Source: Linnemannia schmuckeri
Lineage: Eukaryota; Mortierellomycota; Mortierellomycetes; Mortierellales; Mortierellaceae
Assembly: GCA_029449235.1 (NCBI GenBank)
Contig: JANATG010000011.1
Coordinates: forward strand, 1,518,001 to 1,582,000
Reading direction: 5' to 3'
DNA: 64,000 bases
A model generated the notes under the pieces. That model was not told where the DNA came from. It did no database searches and worked only from the letters and a program-made list of their open reading frames with translations. A program made the translations under genes and the position numbers. Within the stretch, counting starts at the first letter, position 1, and every line of letters starts with the position of its first letter. Positions 1 through 12,230 of this stretch are shown in pieces.

Positions 1-3000
1 GCCGCCTTCTCCACCTCCGTCGTTCGCGAACAATCCCTTGCCCTTGGAAACCTCGAGCGGCGGCAGTCCTTTGACTCCGAGGCTATCTCCCCAGGAAACA
101 ACAACAACAACACTAGCCTTACATGGGCCTCCAACACCAACACTTCGGGTGCCCCTTCCAGTCACCAGTCCAACAACAATGTCAACAACAACGATGCTGC
201 CTTTGACCGTCGTCTGCCTGCGAACAGCACGAGCAACAGCAACAACAACAGGAAGAGGGATGGTGGCGACAGAAGCCCACCTAGTGGTCTGAGCTTACTG
301 CTCAAGACCAAGGACCAGGAAGATTCCAAAGACAAGAACCAGTCTTCCTCCAGATCCAATGATACCAGCGCTACTTCTGGAACTGGAACTGGAGTTCTCG
401 GTCGCAAACATAGCTCCTCCCTCTCCCCTCCAGCTCCCATCGACACCAAGGTAAATCCCATCCCTTTTTCAATGCTCCATTTTGGTTTTTGTTTACGTTT
501 TTCTTTTTGTTGTTGTTGCTGTTGTTTTTGTGAACATTTTGTGTATGGTGTATGTGCGAGTGGTGTTTTTGTTGATGTGGTGATGATTCCTCCGGAGGGG
601 AAAAAGAAAAAAAAACGTTGCAAGGAATGACATGGTTTGTTTTGGCTTCCGTTTGTTGGTTGTTCTTTTTTCTTTTTCCTTCCCACTTCCTTCCCCTCCT
701 TCTTCGTCTCCCATTTTTATACCCCTCCCTCCCTCTCATGTTGAGCTCATTTGTTCGTTCGCTCGCTCGTTCCCTCTCCGAACCAAGTCTGTGCCAACCA
801 CGTCCGTTCTTGGTCACCGTCGTCACAAACACAAGGGCCTACGGAAAGCTTGCCTTAAACAGGACAACCTGAGGAAAGAAAGAAAAAAGAGTGAAAAACA
901 CAGTTCAACAACAAGGACACACCATTGGTCTCCTTTTGTCTGGACACAAGTCAAGAAAGAAAGAACAAAAAGCATGACTCTAACCTTTTTTTTTTACTTT
1001 CTATACTTTGTTCCTTTTTTCCGAATGATTTGAACCCTTATCTGCAATCACGGTTCCAATTGAACCAATTTTCTGTCGATTTGTGGTCTCCTTGTTTCTC
1101 ATCTTACTTCTTTCTGTGCCTTCTCCTGGAACTTGAACTGCACTTTCTTGGTGTTCTTGACAATGAACAATAACATCAACAGACCGGATTCAATCGATCC
1201 AAACATGCGAGCGGGGAAACCTCCTTTGGAGGAGAATCGTCCGCTCCGGCCTCAGAAACAGATCGTCTGCTATCACGTCATCCTGCAGATCAGGCCCAGT
1301 TGGCCTCCACTTCTCAGGGCTACAACACCATCACTCCTCCTGCCAACAGACCCCTCGACGATCACGAAGAAGAAACACTTGCTTCCGTTTGGAATGACTT
1401 TCGCTCAACAAAGTGGACTCACAAGGTCGTTGTGCAAAAGTTTGTCTACGACCCTATTGGCTACATCCCTGCTGTCATTCTCGGTCTCTTGTTGAACCTT
1501 CTGGATGCCATCTCTTATGGTAAGTCTTGAAAAGTACCTTGCCAAACAATTGAGTTCACGACTACTTGTTTTTTTTTTTTTTTTTTACTGGCTTTCTTTT
1601 TTCTTTTCCCACCTTATTGCTGGCGACTGCTGAAGTGGCGGAGATGAGAGCCGTCTGGATCTAGGCCAGACTGGGATTGAAAAAATACAAAGAAAGTGGA
1701 GGAGGTGCAATGGCAAACCCAACTATGCAATGCATGGATGGATGGCTCTTGCCCCCAATCGTTGAAAACTAACGGTTGTCCCTTGTTGCTACTGTTGCTG
1801 ATATGTTGATAGGTATGATCATCTTTCCTCTCAACGTGGCTCCATTCCAGGATCTCGGTCCCGATGGTATCTCTATGTTCTTTGTCAGTTGCATTGTCTC
1901 TCAGCTCGTTATTTCTCTTGGCGGAAGTGCCTTCAAGGGAGGCAACGGTAGCATGATGATCGAGGTGGTACCATTCTTGCATATTATGTACGTATTTTGT
2001 CCATATTTATATGTTCAATTGCCCCTCTTTTTCTCACAGTGCCTTTCATCGTGTTTTTGTCTGTTGCTATCTTTTTCCTTCCCAATGGGAAAAAGAAGGA
2101 TGGGTGTGGTTGACCCTAAACATGTGTCCCTTACTTTTTACTTTGCTTGCTTTCTCGAAAAAAAGAATGAAAAGTAAAAAAAAGGTCACCATGGTGACAC
2201 ATATACTCACCGCCGTGTATTCACACATCTCCTGCTTCTATCTCTTTTCTTTTTTTCCTCAAACAGGGCAGAAACTGTTGTTGCAAGAGTTGGTGCTGAG
2301 AATAGGGATGCAGTGTTGGCGACGACTATTCTAGCGTATGCCCTGAGTTCTGTGATGACTGGTGCCGTCTTTATGGCCCTCGGATATTTCGAGGTATACT
2401 TGCTGCAGCCATTGAATGGAACATGCGTCGCTTGGCTGGAAGAGAACTTTATTTCTTGAACAGATTTCTATTCTTCACAAACCCCAACCTTGTCGGGTGG
2501 CACATTTCGCCCTTTTGTTCCTGACTAACCCAAATCGATATGCTAATCACGACATCATCCTTTGTCTTTTTCTGGCTTTCTTTCATAATATAGCTGGGCT
2601 CTTTGATCGCCTTCTTCCCCCGTCATATTCTTGTCGGATGCATTGGTGGTGTCGGTTGGTTCTTGATTGTCACTGGGTTCGAGATCTCGTCGAGAATGAC
2701 TAGAGAGTTCACATACTCCTGGGAGACCTTCAAGTTCCTCTTCCTTGACCACCACATCTTTGCCCTCTGGTCCACAGCCTTTGGCGCCGCCCTTATCCTC
2801 CGCGTTCTCCAGCAAAAGATCAAACATCCCTTTTTGGTCCCTGTCTTCTTCATGCTCGTCCCGGGCATCTTCTACAGTGTTGTGTGGGTGTTTGGATTGG
2901 ACTGGGAGATGCTTCGTGCCCAGGGCTGGGTTTTCCCCTTGCCAGAGGGTCATGCCCCCGGCTGGCAATTCTACAGCTACTTTGGTAAGTTGTCTTCTGG

Positions 3001-5204
3001 TTAGGTTTTATCATTGATGGGAAAGAAAGGAAAGAAAGACCATTGTGACTAAACGACTAATTCTGTCGCAATTGAACTGCTTGTCTTAGATTTGAAAAAG
3101 ACAAACTGGGGCGCCATTCTGGAGACTGTCCCTGCTATGATGGCTTTGACTTTTTTTGGTATTCTCCATGTCCCCATCAATGTCCCCGCCTTGGGAGTTT
3201 CGACTGGTCGTGACAATATCGATACCAACAGAGAATTGATTGCTCACGGTTGGTCCAACTTGATCAGTGGTGGAATCGGAACAGTTCAAAGTAAGTGAAT
3301 CATTTGTGGTGCTTGGACAATTATTACACTGGATCCATACATTGGGTGTGGGTGTGTGGTATTAAAATAAGTGCCTGTGACACTAGTTTCATAACGACTT
3401 GTGTGGCTAACATTATCTCCGCTACTATCCATTTGATCTCGTCAACTTAACTAGACTACCTTGTCTACACCAACTCGCTTCTGTTTATCAAATCGGGAGG
3501 CGACAGTCGTGTTGCTGGCGTCATGTTGGCTGCCGCTTCTGTCGTTATCTTCTTGATCGGCCCCTGGATTGTCGGATACATTCCTGTCATGGTCGTTGGA
3601 TCGCTCATTTTCCACTTGGGTATGGATCTTGTCAAGGAGGCCCTCTGGGACACCTGGGGTCTGGTTCACCATCTAGAGTACTTGACCATTGCCTTGATTG
3701 TCATCGCCATGGCTGCGTTCGGATTCGTCGAAGGCATCTTTATGGGAATCCTTTTGGCCTGTGTCTTCTTTGTGGTCTCCAACTCGCGCAAGGAGGGAGT
3801 TCGGTTCTCCTGCACTGGTGAGAGTGCCAAGAGTACAGTCCGTCGTGTATACAGACAGCAAAAGTTCTTGAGACAGGTCGGACGCCAGATCTACATCTTC
3901 AAGTTGCAGGGCGACATGTTCTTTGGAACCATCAACAAGGTTGAAAAGGAGATTCAGGATGTTTTCTCAAGGAGACGCTGGGAGATCAATCCTATTCAGT
4001 TCCTTGTTCTGGATTTCTCGTTGGTCCGCAATGTCGATTTTTCGGCTGCCGAGGGTTTTGGAAGAATCCGCAGAGCTGTTCGCAGAAAGGGCGTCTGCTT
4101 GGTCTTGGCTGGATTGGATGAGGAGGGCGAGGTCGGCAAGGCTCTTCATATGGTCGGTGTTTGGGGTGCTGGTGCCGGAGCTGGTTTGGGCGAGGGTCAC
4201 GGACACGGACATACCGCCCCTGGGGAGGATAGGTATCCTACTCAGAACTTCCCTGGATTGAGCGAGGCATTGGAGTACTGCGAGAATTGTCTTTTGGAGA
4301 GCTACTACCGCACCCGGGAATCGACTCTGGAGATGGCTAAGCGCAAGCGATTGATGGAGGTTGCCAACCAGGACGACAGCAACGATATGCTTTCGCCTGA
4401 CTCGGAGGCTACCCACTTTTTCTCCGAGCACCTGCAAAACTCTCCCCGCAAGAGCCATCTTTTGGAAGCTGCCCGCGAAACCCTCCATGGCAAGATATTT
4501 GCTCTATTTTGGCACACATATAATAATGGTTGTGCATTTTTTCGTTTGTGTATTAATCCCTGACATTTTTTCTTTCGACGTTGATATAATAGCCAATGAC
4601 CGGCCATTCCCTCATCCTATCAACTTGCAGCAGCCTGTACCCACGCTGTTGGCCGCATTCCACGACACACGTGAGAACTCTGTCGACTTTTTCTTGAGGC
4701 TCAGTATGTACTTTGAGCGGAGAACAGTGTTGGCAGGAACGATCCTTTGGCGCCAGGGTGGTGCTCCTACGGACGGTATTTATTTGGTTGAGGACGGTAC
4801 TTTGCGGTCAGTCCAGGAGTTTCAGGACAGTGGAGCGATCCGGAGGAGTGTCGAGGTTGTGTTGCCTGGCACGATCTCTGGTGAGTTGGGATTGTTCACG
4901 GGTAACAACCGGATGTCGACTGTTGTCTCTGAGACGGACGGTATTCTGTGGGGATTGAGCCAGGAGCGTTTCCAGAAGATGGTCAAGGACGATCCTACGC
5001 TTGCCGTTGAGTTTATGCGCGTCGCCATGAGTTACTCTGCCGGTATGTCTTGTCTCTTTGTTATTATTTATTGAAGTATGTCTCATTGGCTGTAAGGTTC
5101 TATGATAAGTGACTAACCAACCCATACTGTTGTATCTTGTTCCTCTGCTTCGTTTGATAGAGCGACTCAACACGATGACTGCCTATGCCTTCAGCCTTAG
5201 CTAG
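1..5204 (+). CDS. SulP (SLC26-like) transporter with STAS and cyclic-nucleotide-binding-like domains, 5' partial
   Basis: Exons 1-450, 1183-1519, 1813-1987, 2267-2393, 2594-2984, 3090-3290, 3455-4489, 4593-5042 and 5161-5204 join in phase to 1069 residues. The start lies left of the window. Residues 1-230 are Asn/Ser-rich and probably disordered. A multi-helix SulP membrane region runs from about residue 240 (YDPIGYIPAVILGLLLNLLD) to 680. A STAS domain follows at about 705-790 (GRQIYIFKLQGDMFFGTINK, VDFSAAEGF). A cyclic-nucleotide-binding-like fold is at about 938-1050, with the cassette SGELGLFTGNNRMSTVV keeping the family Glu and Arg. This order matches fungal vacuolar SulP proteins of the yeast YGR125W (Vsb1) type, which act in vacuolar storage of basic amino acids. 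The substrate here is inferred from that resemblance only. Intron 1 is long (732 bp). The seventh intron (4490-4592) appears to use a GC donor (ATG|GCAAGA). A phase-compatible weak GT donor at 4529 would instead add 13 residues. Confidence 0.9.
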
Positions 5205-5273
5205 TTGAGACAGTCGATGTGATCTCACGACTCCGATGCCCTTTTACATAGAAAAAACCCCAATATAATAATA

Positions 5274-5306
5274 AGATTGGTGGCGTTTGTTTTTTGCCAC
5301 CAATCT
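5274..5306. other. Perfect 11-bp inverted repeat (hairpin) downstream of the SulP gene
   Basis: AGATTGGTGGC at 5274-5284 is exactly complementary to GCCACCAATCT at 5296-5306, with a T-rich 11-nt loop between them. It lies 70 bp after the SulP stop and 190 bp before the next start, so it is probably in the 3' UTR or just beyond it. It could form an RNA stem-loop. Its role is unknown. Confidence 0.6.
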
Positions 5307-5494
5307 GAATCATCCTCACGTTACTCACTGCTAATCTCACTGATCAAAACTGCTTTGATCCGTTCACTTCTTCCCCATTTGTTTTGCACGCTACACCTTA
5401 CGCAGTCACGAAATTGGCTTTCTTTTTACTTTTTTTTCAAAGAGGCTTGAATCTCCCTGCATCCTCAACAACTGAACATCACACATCAACCACC

Positions 5495-7243
5495 ATGGCG
5501 GAAGAACTCTCGGCAATGGACAAGGCCAAGGATGCCTTCCTCGAACTGTTGGCGACCCTCGAGGGCGATGAGCTCCTCTCCTTTGAGACCTTTGTCGGTG
5601 CTGCCGTCGGTAACGTCTACACCCACATATACAATTGCAAGCCTACTCAGGACAATTCGCGCCAGGACTGAGGCCAAATATCTGATCATCTATTTATCTT
5701 GATTTTTGGTAAATAGAGGAGCGCCTTCAGATGATTAACGACGAGGCGGAAGGAAAGCACAGACACTTGCACGAGCACGAGCATGGACCAGGATGTAATC
5801 ATAACCATGAGCCTACAAAGGGAGGAGATGTTGCGCGGTCTGGAGGGTCCAAGATCTTCCGGCTGAACAAGATTATTCAGGACCTGCGGGAGCGTCTTCC
5901 TGTCAACGCTGAAGCCCCCAGCGAGCAGATCACCATTCCTTCCTCCGACGAGGTAAGGTGTTCAGTTGTTGCCATTGGTCATTATTTGTCGATGGTGTTT
6001 TTTTTTGTTACGCTGGTGGATAACTTGGCAGCCAATTATGCTAGGTTGAATTTGCACCAACTTACCACCTCCCCCTTCCACTTTTTTATCCACGTTAGTT
6101 CGCGGGTTACACAAAGGACAATGTAGTGCACGTGGACGGGTTCCTTTACACCGAAGACGATGTGGATGAACTCTGCGACGAGGGCAAGCTCTCTCGAAAC
6201 TATTGTCAGAAATGCGGGTCCAAGGACACGAAGCCCTTGAACTTTATCTCGCATTCTGCATCCGTCGTGCAGTTGCAGTTCTTGTTCCAGGTGTTGCTGA
6301 AGGGTGAGAGGAGTCAGGATAAGGTTATCTTGGACGTCGGATCTCGTCTGGGTGCTGTTCTCTATGCTGTAAGGTTTCTATCTTTTTTTTGTTAGCTGCT
6401 GTTTGTTGGTGGTGTTGGACTTCTTGTTGTTCGCATAGAGGTAGATGTTATTTGCAGTACACTGACGCTGTTGGTGTATTTTTGTTTGTTTGTTTGTTTG
6501 CTTGATTGTTTGTTTGGGGTGATATAGGGACATTTGTTTACGGAAGCAAAGAAGCTGATTGGAGTCGAGATGAACGATTATTTTTGTAAACTGCAGACAG
6601 AAATGATCCGGAAACACCGTCTCCAGGACAGAATCGAGGTAATTACACACATACTAAACCATTATTAACTAAACCGTTATTAGCACATCTGTGCATTGAA
6701 ACGATGCTTAAAAAATGGTGTTTAGAACCTCCTCCTAACCTCACAACTTTCATTTCATTTTTTTTTATTTCTTCTCTCAATATGAAGATCGTACACGATA
6801 ACCTGTTGAATAGGGCAAATCTCCTCGAGCAAGCCGACATCGTGATCATGAACAACGTCTTCCAATTCTTCTCCCCCGTCGACGTGCAACAACAGCTCTG
6901 GAAGTTTCTCCACACACACCTCAAGTCCCGCAAGGGCGCCCTCCTCATCACCATCCCCTCCCTCCAAGAACAACTCAAGGATGCAGGACTGATTGGACCT
7001 GTCAAGAAACCTAAATCGAAAAAGAAAAAGGTCCCCGCGAAGCCCCCTGGTGCTGTGAGTGCACCAGTGGCAGTGGTGGCGAAGGAGGTGTTAGAGGATG
7101 GAACAGAGGTCGATAGTGTGGGAGACTGGACGAGTTGGTTGAAGGAAGTTGAGGTCACGGTGACGGGGGCTGAGTTTGTCGAGGAGATGATGGAGGATGA
7201 GCTGGAGGAACTTAAACTTATCCACGTTTACCAAGTCATCTAA
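5495..7243 (+). CDS. Class I SAM-dependent methyltransferase-like protein
   Basis: Exons 5495-5609, 5717-5952, 6099-6368, 6528-6638 and 6788-7243 join in phase to 395 residues. The start is the ATG in CACCATGGCG (MAEELSAMDKAKDAF), which has a good context. A His-rich stretch (HRHLHEHEHGPGCNHNHEP) lies near residues 55-75. A CxxC pair (YCQKCGS) at about 140 precedes a Rossmann-type motif I (VILDVGSRLGAVLYAG) at about 190-206. An acidic end-of-strand residue (IGVEMNDYF) and a motif IV-like segment (ADIVIMNNVFQFF) follow. A Lys/Pro/Ala linker separates an acidic C-terminal tail ending in IHVYQVI. The fold suggests SAM-dependent methyl transfer. The substrate is unknown and I do not recognise the orthologue. 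The gene converges on the NIPA gene, with 287 bp between the stops. Confidence 0.85.
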
Positions 7244-7530
7244 GAGTACTCCTTTTGAGGTAGCAAAGTACAGCCCATAGAGCATACTTTTTTTTTTATT
7301 GCGTTTCTTCAATCCGCACCTGTTTCATTATTTAGCATATCAATACAAAAAAAACAAAGTGTCGCGTACGTAGAGAAAAAAATATGAAAGTGTTTAATGG
7401 TTTTGTTGCCGCCTGCTAATAAGAGTGCGGTATTGTGATGAGGTTACTGTACAAATGAGTGTTGGGAGGAAAGGACAAGGAGAGATGACACACATACAGC
7501 CTCTCAGTCGAGAGAGAACATGAGAGGCTC

Positions 7531-10500
7531 TCAATCGCGGAGGGTGAGGGTGGTGGAGTTGAGAGGAGAGCGATCTTCGGCACGGTCATCAAGCTGCTGC
7601 TGGTGGCATATTGCTGGCTCATCCTCATACCTCTTCTCGTCATACTCCTCCGTCAATTCTTGCTTCTCTCCAACCTCCCCCCGTGGTGCTGGTGGTACTT
7701 GTTCTGTCGGGACAATGACAACCCCTTGCAAGGAAGACTCCATCTCCTGCTGGTGAGGGTGTTGCAGCTGTTGAGATGTCGAAGGTGTCGAAGTAGTAGT
7801 GCCATCCCCACCCGCCTTATGCCCACCACCAAACTTTGCAAAAAGCTGTCGCCCGATCGACCGAGATGGCTTTCCGGCATAGGTTCCAGCATGCTCATCA
7901 TCCTCACCACCAATGGGTACAACATTGGCAGGGGTCTGGGGGACGGTGTGGGGGGTGCTGGGCATGGTGCTGGCGCGGACCATTTGTCGGATAGAATCAA
8001 ACGGCACTGCACGAAGCCCCAAGGGTCCAGGCTCGACCACATCCTCCTTTGCTTCCTCAATAAGATCCTCCTCATCCCGCAATGACAATGAAGATTTGGA
8101 CTTCTTAAGTGCAGCCACGACAGCAGCATCATTCCGCTTGGACGTCTGCAACAGGACCACTCCCGCACAGATGACAAAGAACCCCATTACGACCGTCATG
8201 ATCGACGATGCACTGGCTGAGAAACCCTGAAAGAGAATCACAGATGCCACAAGGGTCGCACTAGTAAAGATCACATAGTATACGGGCGTGACCATGGCAG
8301 TGTTGAACAAGTTGAGGGCCTTGTTGAGGTAATTGATCTCAGTGATGAGTGTGCAGACCACAAAGGCCATAGTCACATAGATGAACCAATGGTTGAACTG
8401 GGGTGTTCCTGTTGTGATGTTGCGCACAATAGCTGCGCCGAGTCCCTGAGTTGCCACGACCGAGAGCGATCCGATGAGTGAACAGATGATGATGTAGACC
8501 AGCATGTGTTTCTTGCCATACTTGGGCGCCACCTTCCACACAATCACCAAGCAACTCACAATCACTAGTGACATGTACACCAGAAAGCCTAGTAATATAA
8601 ATATACCATGACGAAAAGAGATGTATTTTTCCGGGTTAGTGTGTTTTGTGAGTGTGGTTGCCGGAAGGAATTTTTTTTTCTTCTCAGATGACGCGCTTGG
8701 GAATAAAGGTATGTTTTGTCTGTGCACGCGCACAAATGACGATGCGCGAAAAATGGGAAGGAAAATAAGACACGCACTCTTCCTCTTCCCTCCGATAGGA
8801 AAAATCCCGAAGAGAGTCCAGAACCAGCATCTAAAATCCGTGCTCCAGAATATCCTTACCTGGCTGAATGACAAAGTGCTTGAATTCATTAATGTCGGTG
8901 ACTGCAGCTTGGGCTGTACGCAAAAGAAGAGAAAAGAAAAGAAAAGGGGGGTCAGCCAGGGCGAGGGTCTGTTTGACTATGCAAATCCAAGAATAGACAA
9001 TTTTCATCAACCCGCCACAAGCATGGATAGACACACCGCCACACATATTTTTGACATGACCCATAGACACTGCCTCCACCCTCTCCCCTGTTTTTTCGTA
9101 GCTGCCTTACCTGGTGCATGAAGAACAATGACCACCGCACCTACAATACAAAGTGCACATCCAATCTTGCCGTGGAGAGTCAGCTTCTCTTTCAACACCA
9201 TCGACGATAATACCGCACTATTTTTGCGAAATATTTGTTCGTTAGGTGTGATTGCAGGCATTCATTTTGTCATTGCCACGTTAGTGGTAATAGTGGCTGG
9301 CGGTTGTTATCTTTCTTAGATCTGTAACATACCAAACGACGACAGAGAGGGCTCCAAGAGGGGTGACCAAGAGTGCCGGTGCAAACGAATACGCAATAAA
9401 ATTTAGAATTTCTCCCACAATCACTACGCGATGAAAAAAAGTAGAGAGCGAATATCCCGGTTAAAACAACATGTATGATGAGAGTCATTGAACAATTGTA
9501 CAGTCAGAATCCATAGAAACAAAGCAAAACACAGGGTAAAAAAAAAAAGCACGAACAAAAGGTGGACAGAGGAGAGGAGGCAAGGAGCGCCCTTATCAGT
9601 CCAGTGTCTAGAACTTTTTTTTTTTTTTGCTTGTTCAAAGAAAATGAGAATGCATGCATACTTACTCATGACCATCCCCGTCCACCAGAGTTTGGACTTT
9701 AAGTAAGCATGGCCTTCACCAGCGATAGCACTACTCCGGAGAAGACCCTTCTTCTTCAAGACAAAGGATGACCCGATAAAGATACCTATAAGTAGTGAGT
9801 TCCAATCAGGGTGATAAGGACCGGGATTAGCTGATAGCTACAAATGAGTGGTATTACGCAGAAAGAGGCGAAGCAAGGGTGACAGGGAAGGAAGTGGGGG
9901 GAGGATTCGAATTGGCATGAAGAAAACGAGGGTATGTGAGATATTCGTCCAAGGGGAGAAAAGGACAGGGAGTCGGTAACATTATGTGAATTTCGTAATA
10001 GCAAAAGTCATTGGCATGAGTTGGCGAGTCGCACACAGGTGTAAAAAGGAACCTGCGCAAAAAAGCAAGCGGCGGACTGAAGGTACCAAAAAAAGTGCGC
10101 AAAACGACAAGTGGGAAAAGGGGTCATCATGAAGGCTGAGCAAGCGAAGAAAAAGGGTAGAGGATCGTTGGCACGAATCGTCGGTTCAAATGGAAATTCT
10201 CTTCGGCTCACACACACATACACACATACACACACCACCACCACCACCACACATTTACAGACTCTCTTTCTCTCTTTCTCTCTGGTGTACACCTCAGGGA
10301 CAGGCCGTCGTATTCAACAAGATACATAAAACCACTTTCGCAAGCGCTTCTTGTTCCGATTATAAGAATTAGGATGGGATGACCAAGCAACAAACAAAAA
10401 GCGAAACTCGGGATGTATTGTCCTGGACATGCCGAACGGTGTCCCTTTCTGTCTCTTTTCTTGTCCTTGTGGTATGGACTGTAGTACAATTCTGCTTATT

Positions 10501-11063
10501 TTCGTAGGTGCTCTACTGCCGTCAAAATGGCTCCAATGTTACTGTCATATTTTGCGCACGCCCAAAATAAAATTTCGAAACTATTATTCCGTTTGCTCTA
10601 GGCGATGAGGCAAGAATGCTTTGTTGAAATGTCGAATGCCAGCGGCACTGAAAATAGCGCTTTTTTCTTTTTCTCCCTTCCCACTCCAGCCTCTCATCGC
10701 CATCTCAGGCCGCATGATGTATGTTTGTCCCAACAACGAATGCCATTCCATTTGAGTCGAATGAATTCTTCATGTTCGTCAAAAGTGTGAGTGTGTCGCA
10801 CAGCACGGGCCAGAAGCACTGAGGGGGGAAATTGGTGTGTCCGTCCGCTTTTGCCAAAATATGAGAGCCTGGAAAGTGGAAAGGAAGGGAAGGGAAGGAT
10901 AGGATTGGAAGTACACGATGGTGAAGAGTGTAGAGGGGAGAGGGAAGGGTGTAGAGAAGAAAGAATTACCGCTGGAGATGGCGAGGGCCATGCCGATGAA
11001 CTTGTAGTAGGTGGGGGGAGGGTTTGCCTCGTTGCTCCCGGGGGTAGAATGAGCATCAGCCAT
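7531..11063 (-). CDS. NIPA-type (DUF803) magnesium transporter
   Basis: Exons read on the minus strand: 11063-10970, 9785-9666, 9423-9333, 9217-9111, 8913-8860 and 8588-7531, in phase, 507 residues. The protein opens MADAHSTPGSNEANPPPTYY. The spliced core carries family landmarks: KFIGMALAISSGIFIGSSFV across junction 1, AGEGHAYLKSKLWWTGMV, APALLVTPLGALSVVV and SSMVLKEKLTLHGKIGCALC. Helices continue through about residue 290 (TAMVTPVYYVIFTSATLVAS, VVMGFFVICAGVVLL). A hydrophilic tail of about 200 residues follows, rich in Ser, Thr, Pro, Gln and acidic residues, and is probably cytosolic. The family moves Mg2+ across membranes and has about nine helices. Intron 1 is 1184 bp, far longer than its neighbours, yet joins one conserved helix without a gap. 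I therefore see no missing exon. Confidence 0.92.
10209..10256. repeat. CA- and ACC-type simple repeats in NIPA intron 1
   Basis: CACACA runs broken by single T's are followed by (ACC)5-like units. They sit in the middle of the 1184-bp first intron of the NIPA gene. No coding potential. Confidence 0.7.
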
Positions 11064-12230
11064 TATGAAGGATGTGTGTGTGGTAGGTAGGTGTGTGCTA
11101 GTGAGTAGAGTAGAGTAGAGTAGAGAGAAGTGAAGAGTGGGGGGAAAGGGAGAAGGGAGAAGAGTATGAGGAAGAGAATGGAGGAAATGGAAGAAAGATA
11201 ATGAAGAAGAGAATAGGAATGAATGTAAGTGAAAAAGAAATAGATGAAAGAAAAAAGAAAAACGAAAAAAGAAAACAGAAAGAAAAGAAAGAGATTGAAG
11301 AAGGCATCTATGGGAAATAAAGAAAAAAAAAAGAGATTAATCGAGGCCTATCTTCTTGGCACTGGAGGGCGAGGGAGCTTAGCGTAGCCAATGCGATGCA
11401 GTGCAAGGGCAAGCAACGATCATCTGTGGGTGGAAAAAGCACTGCCTATCCCATTGGGTGCTAACATCCTCTCACTGCCCCACCTACCACCCGTAATCCA
11501 TAGTCGTGTTTGCCATCGCCTCCCCTTCTCCCCTTCTCTTCCTTCCCCTTTGCCGCACTCATCCCTTACTAGGAGAACGAAAGATAGAAGAAAGATGAAA
11601 GACCAACGGCAATGCAAGGAGACAGGCTGAAAGAACACTGTCAAGGCAAGGGGATAGATAGGCTGGTTTTGGTTCCTGGAGCAACAACAACAGCATAGTG
11701 AATAACAATACCTTCATTCCTTCTCTCCCTCCTCTTCCTCCTTCTTACAATCACCAACAATTCCTCTCTCCTTCCTTTTTAGCCGCACGCCGACGCCAAG
11801 TGTCCAGAGGCCAAAAGAAAAGATAACAATCAAATACGCCTGTCATGATGCGCTCATTTTCTTTTCTCTTCACCTTATACCACCAACACTTCTATATCCT
11901 CATCGGATCGAACACTAACATCAAGAGAGAGGGTCAGATGGACAATAATAAATGAATGGCGTTTAATGCACCTTCGATCTCAACAGCCAGGTCCTTATCT
12001 TGCTTTGAGTTTTCTCAATGACATCACTGTCATCATCATCGTCGTCATTCATCTTCCCTCCAGGGTAGCCCTATCCCCTGCCCCTGCCTCTTCTCCTATC
12101 GCCTCTCATTGGTTGAAAGTGCTCTTTCCACCCTGCCCAGCTGCTACAAAAAACCTTATTTTCGTACGCTGGCTATTAATGCAGCTTACGGTACGTTTTT
12201 TATGTCTTTTATATCTTGTGTATGGAGTGT
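11064..12230. other. Intergenic region: NIPA promoter side and protease 3' side
   Basis: From 11064 to about 11340 the plus strand is almost entirely purine, including a (GTAGA)n-like run at 11103-11124. The NIPA transcript strand is therefore CT-rich upstream of its start. From 11340 to 12230 the sequence is mixed, with pyrimidine-rich patches. Short ORFs here lack coding character. No gene supported. Confidence 0.55.
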
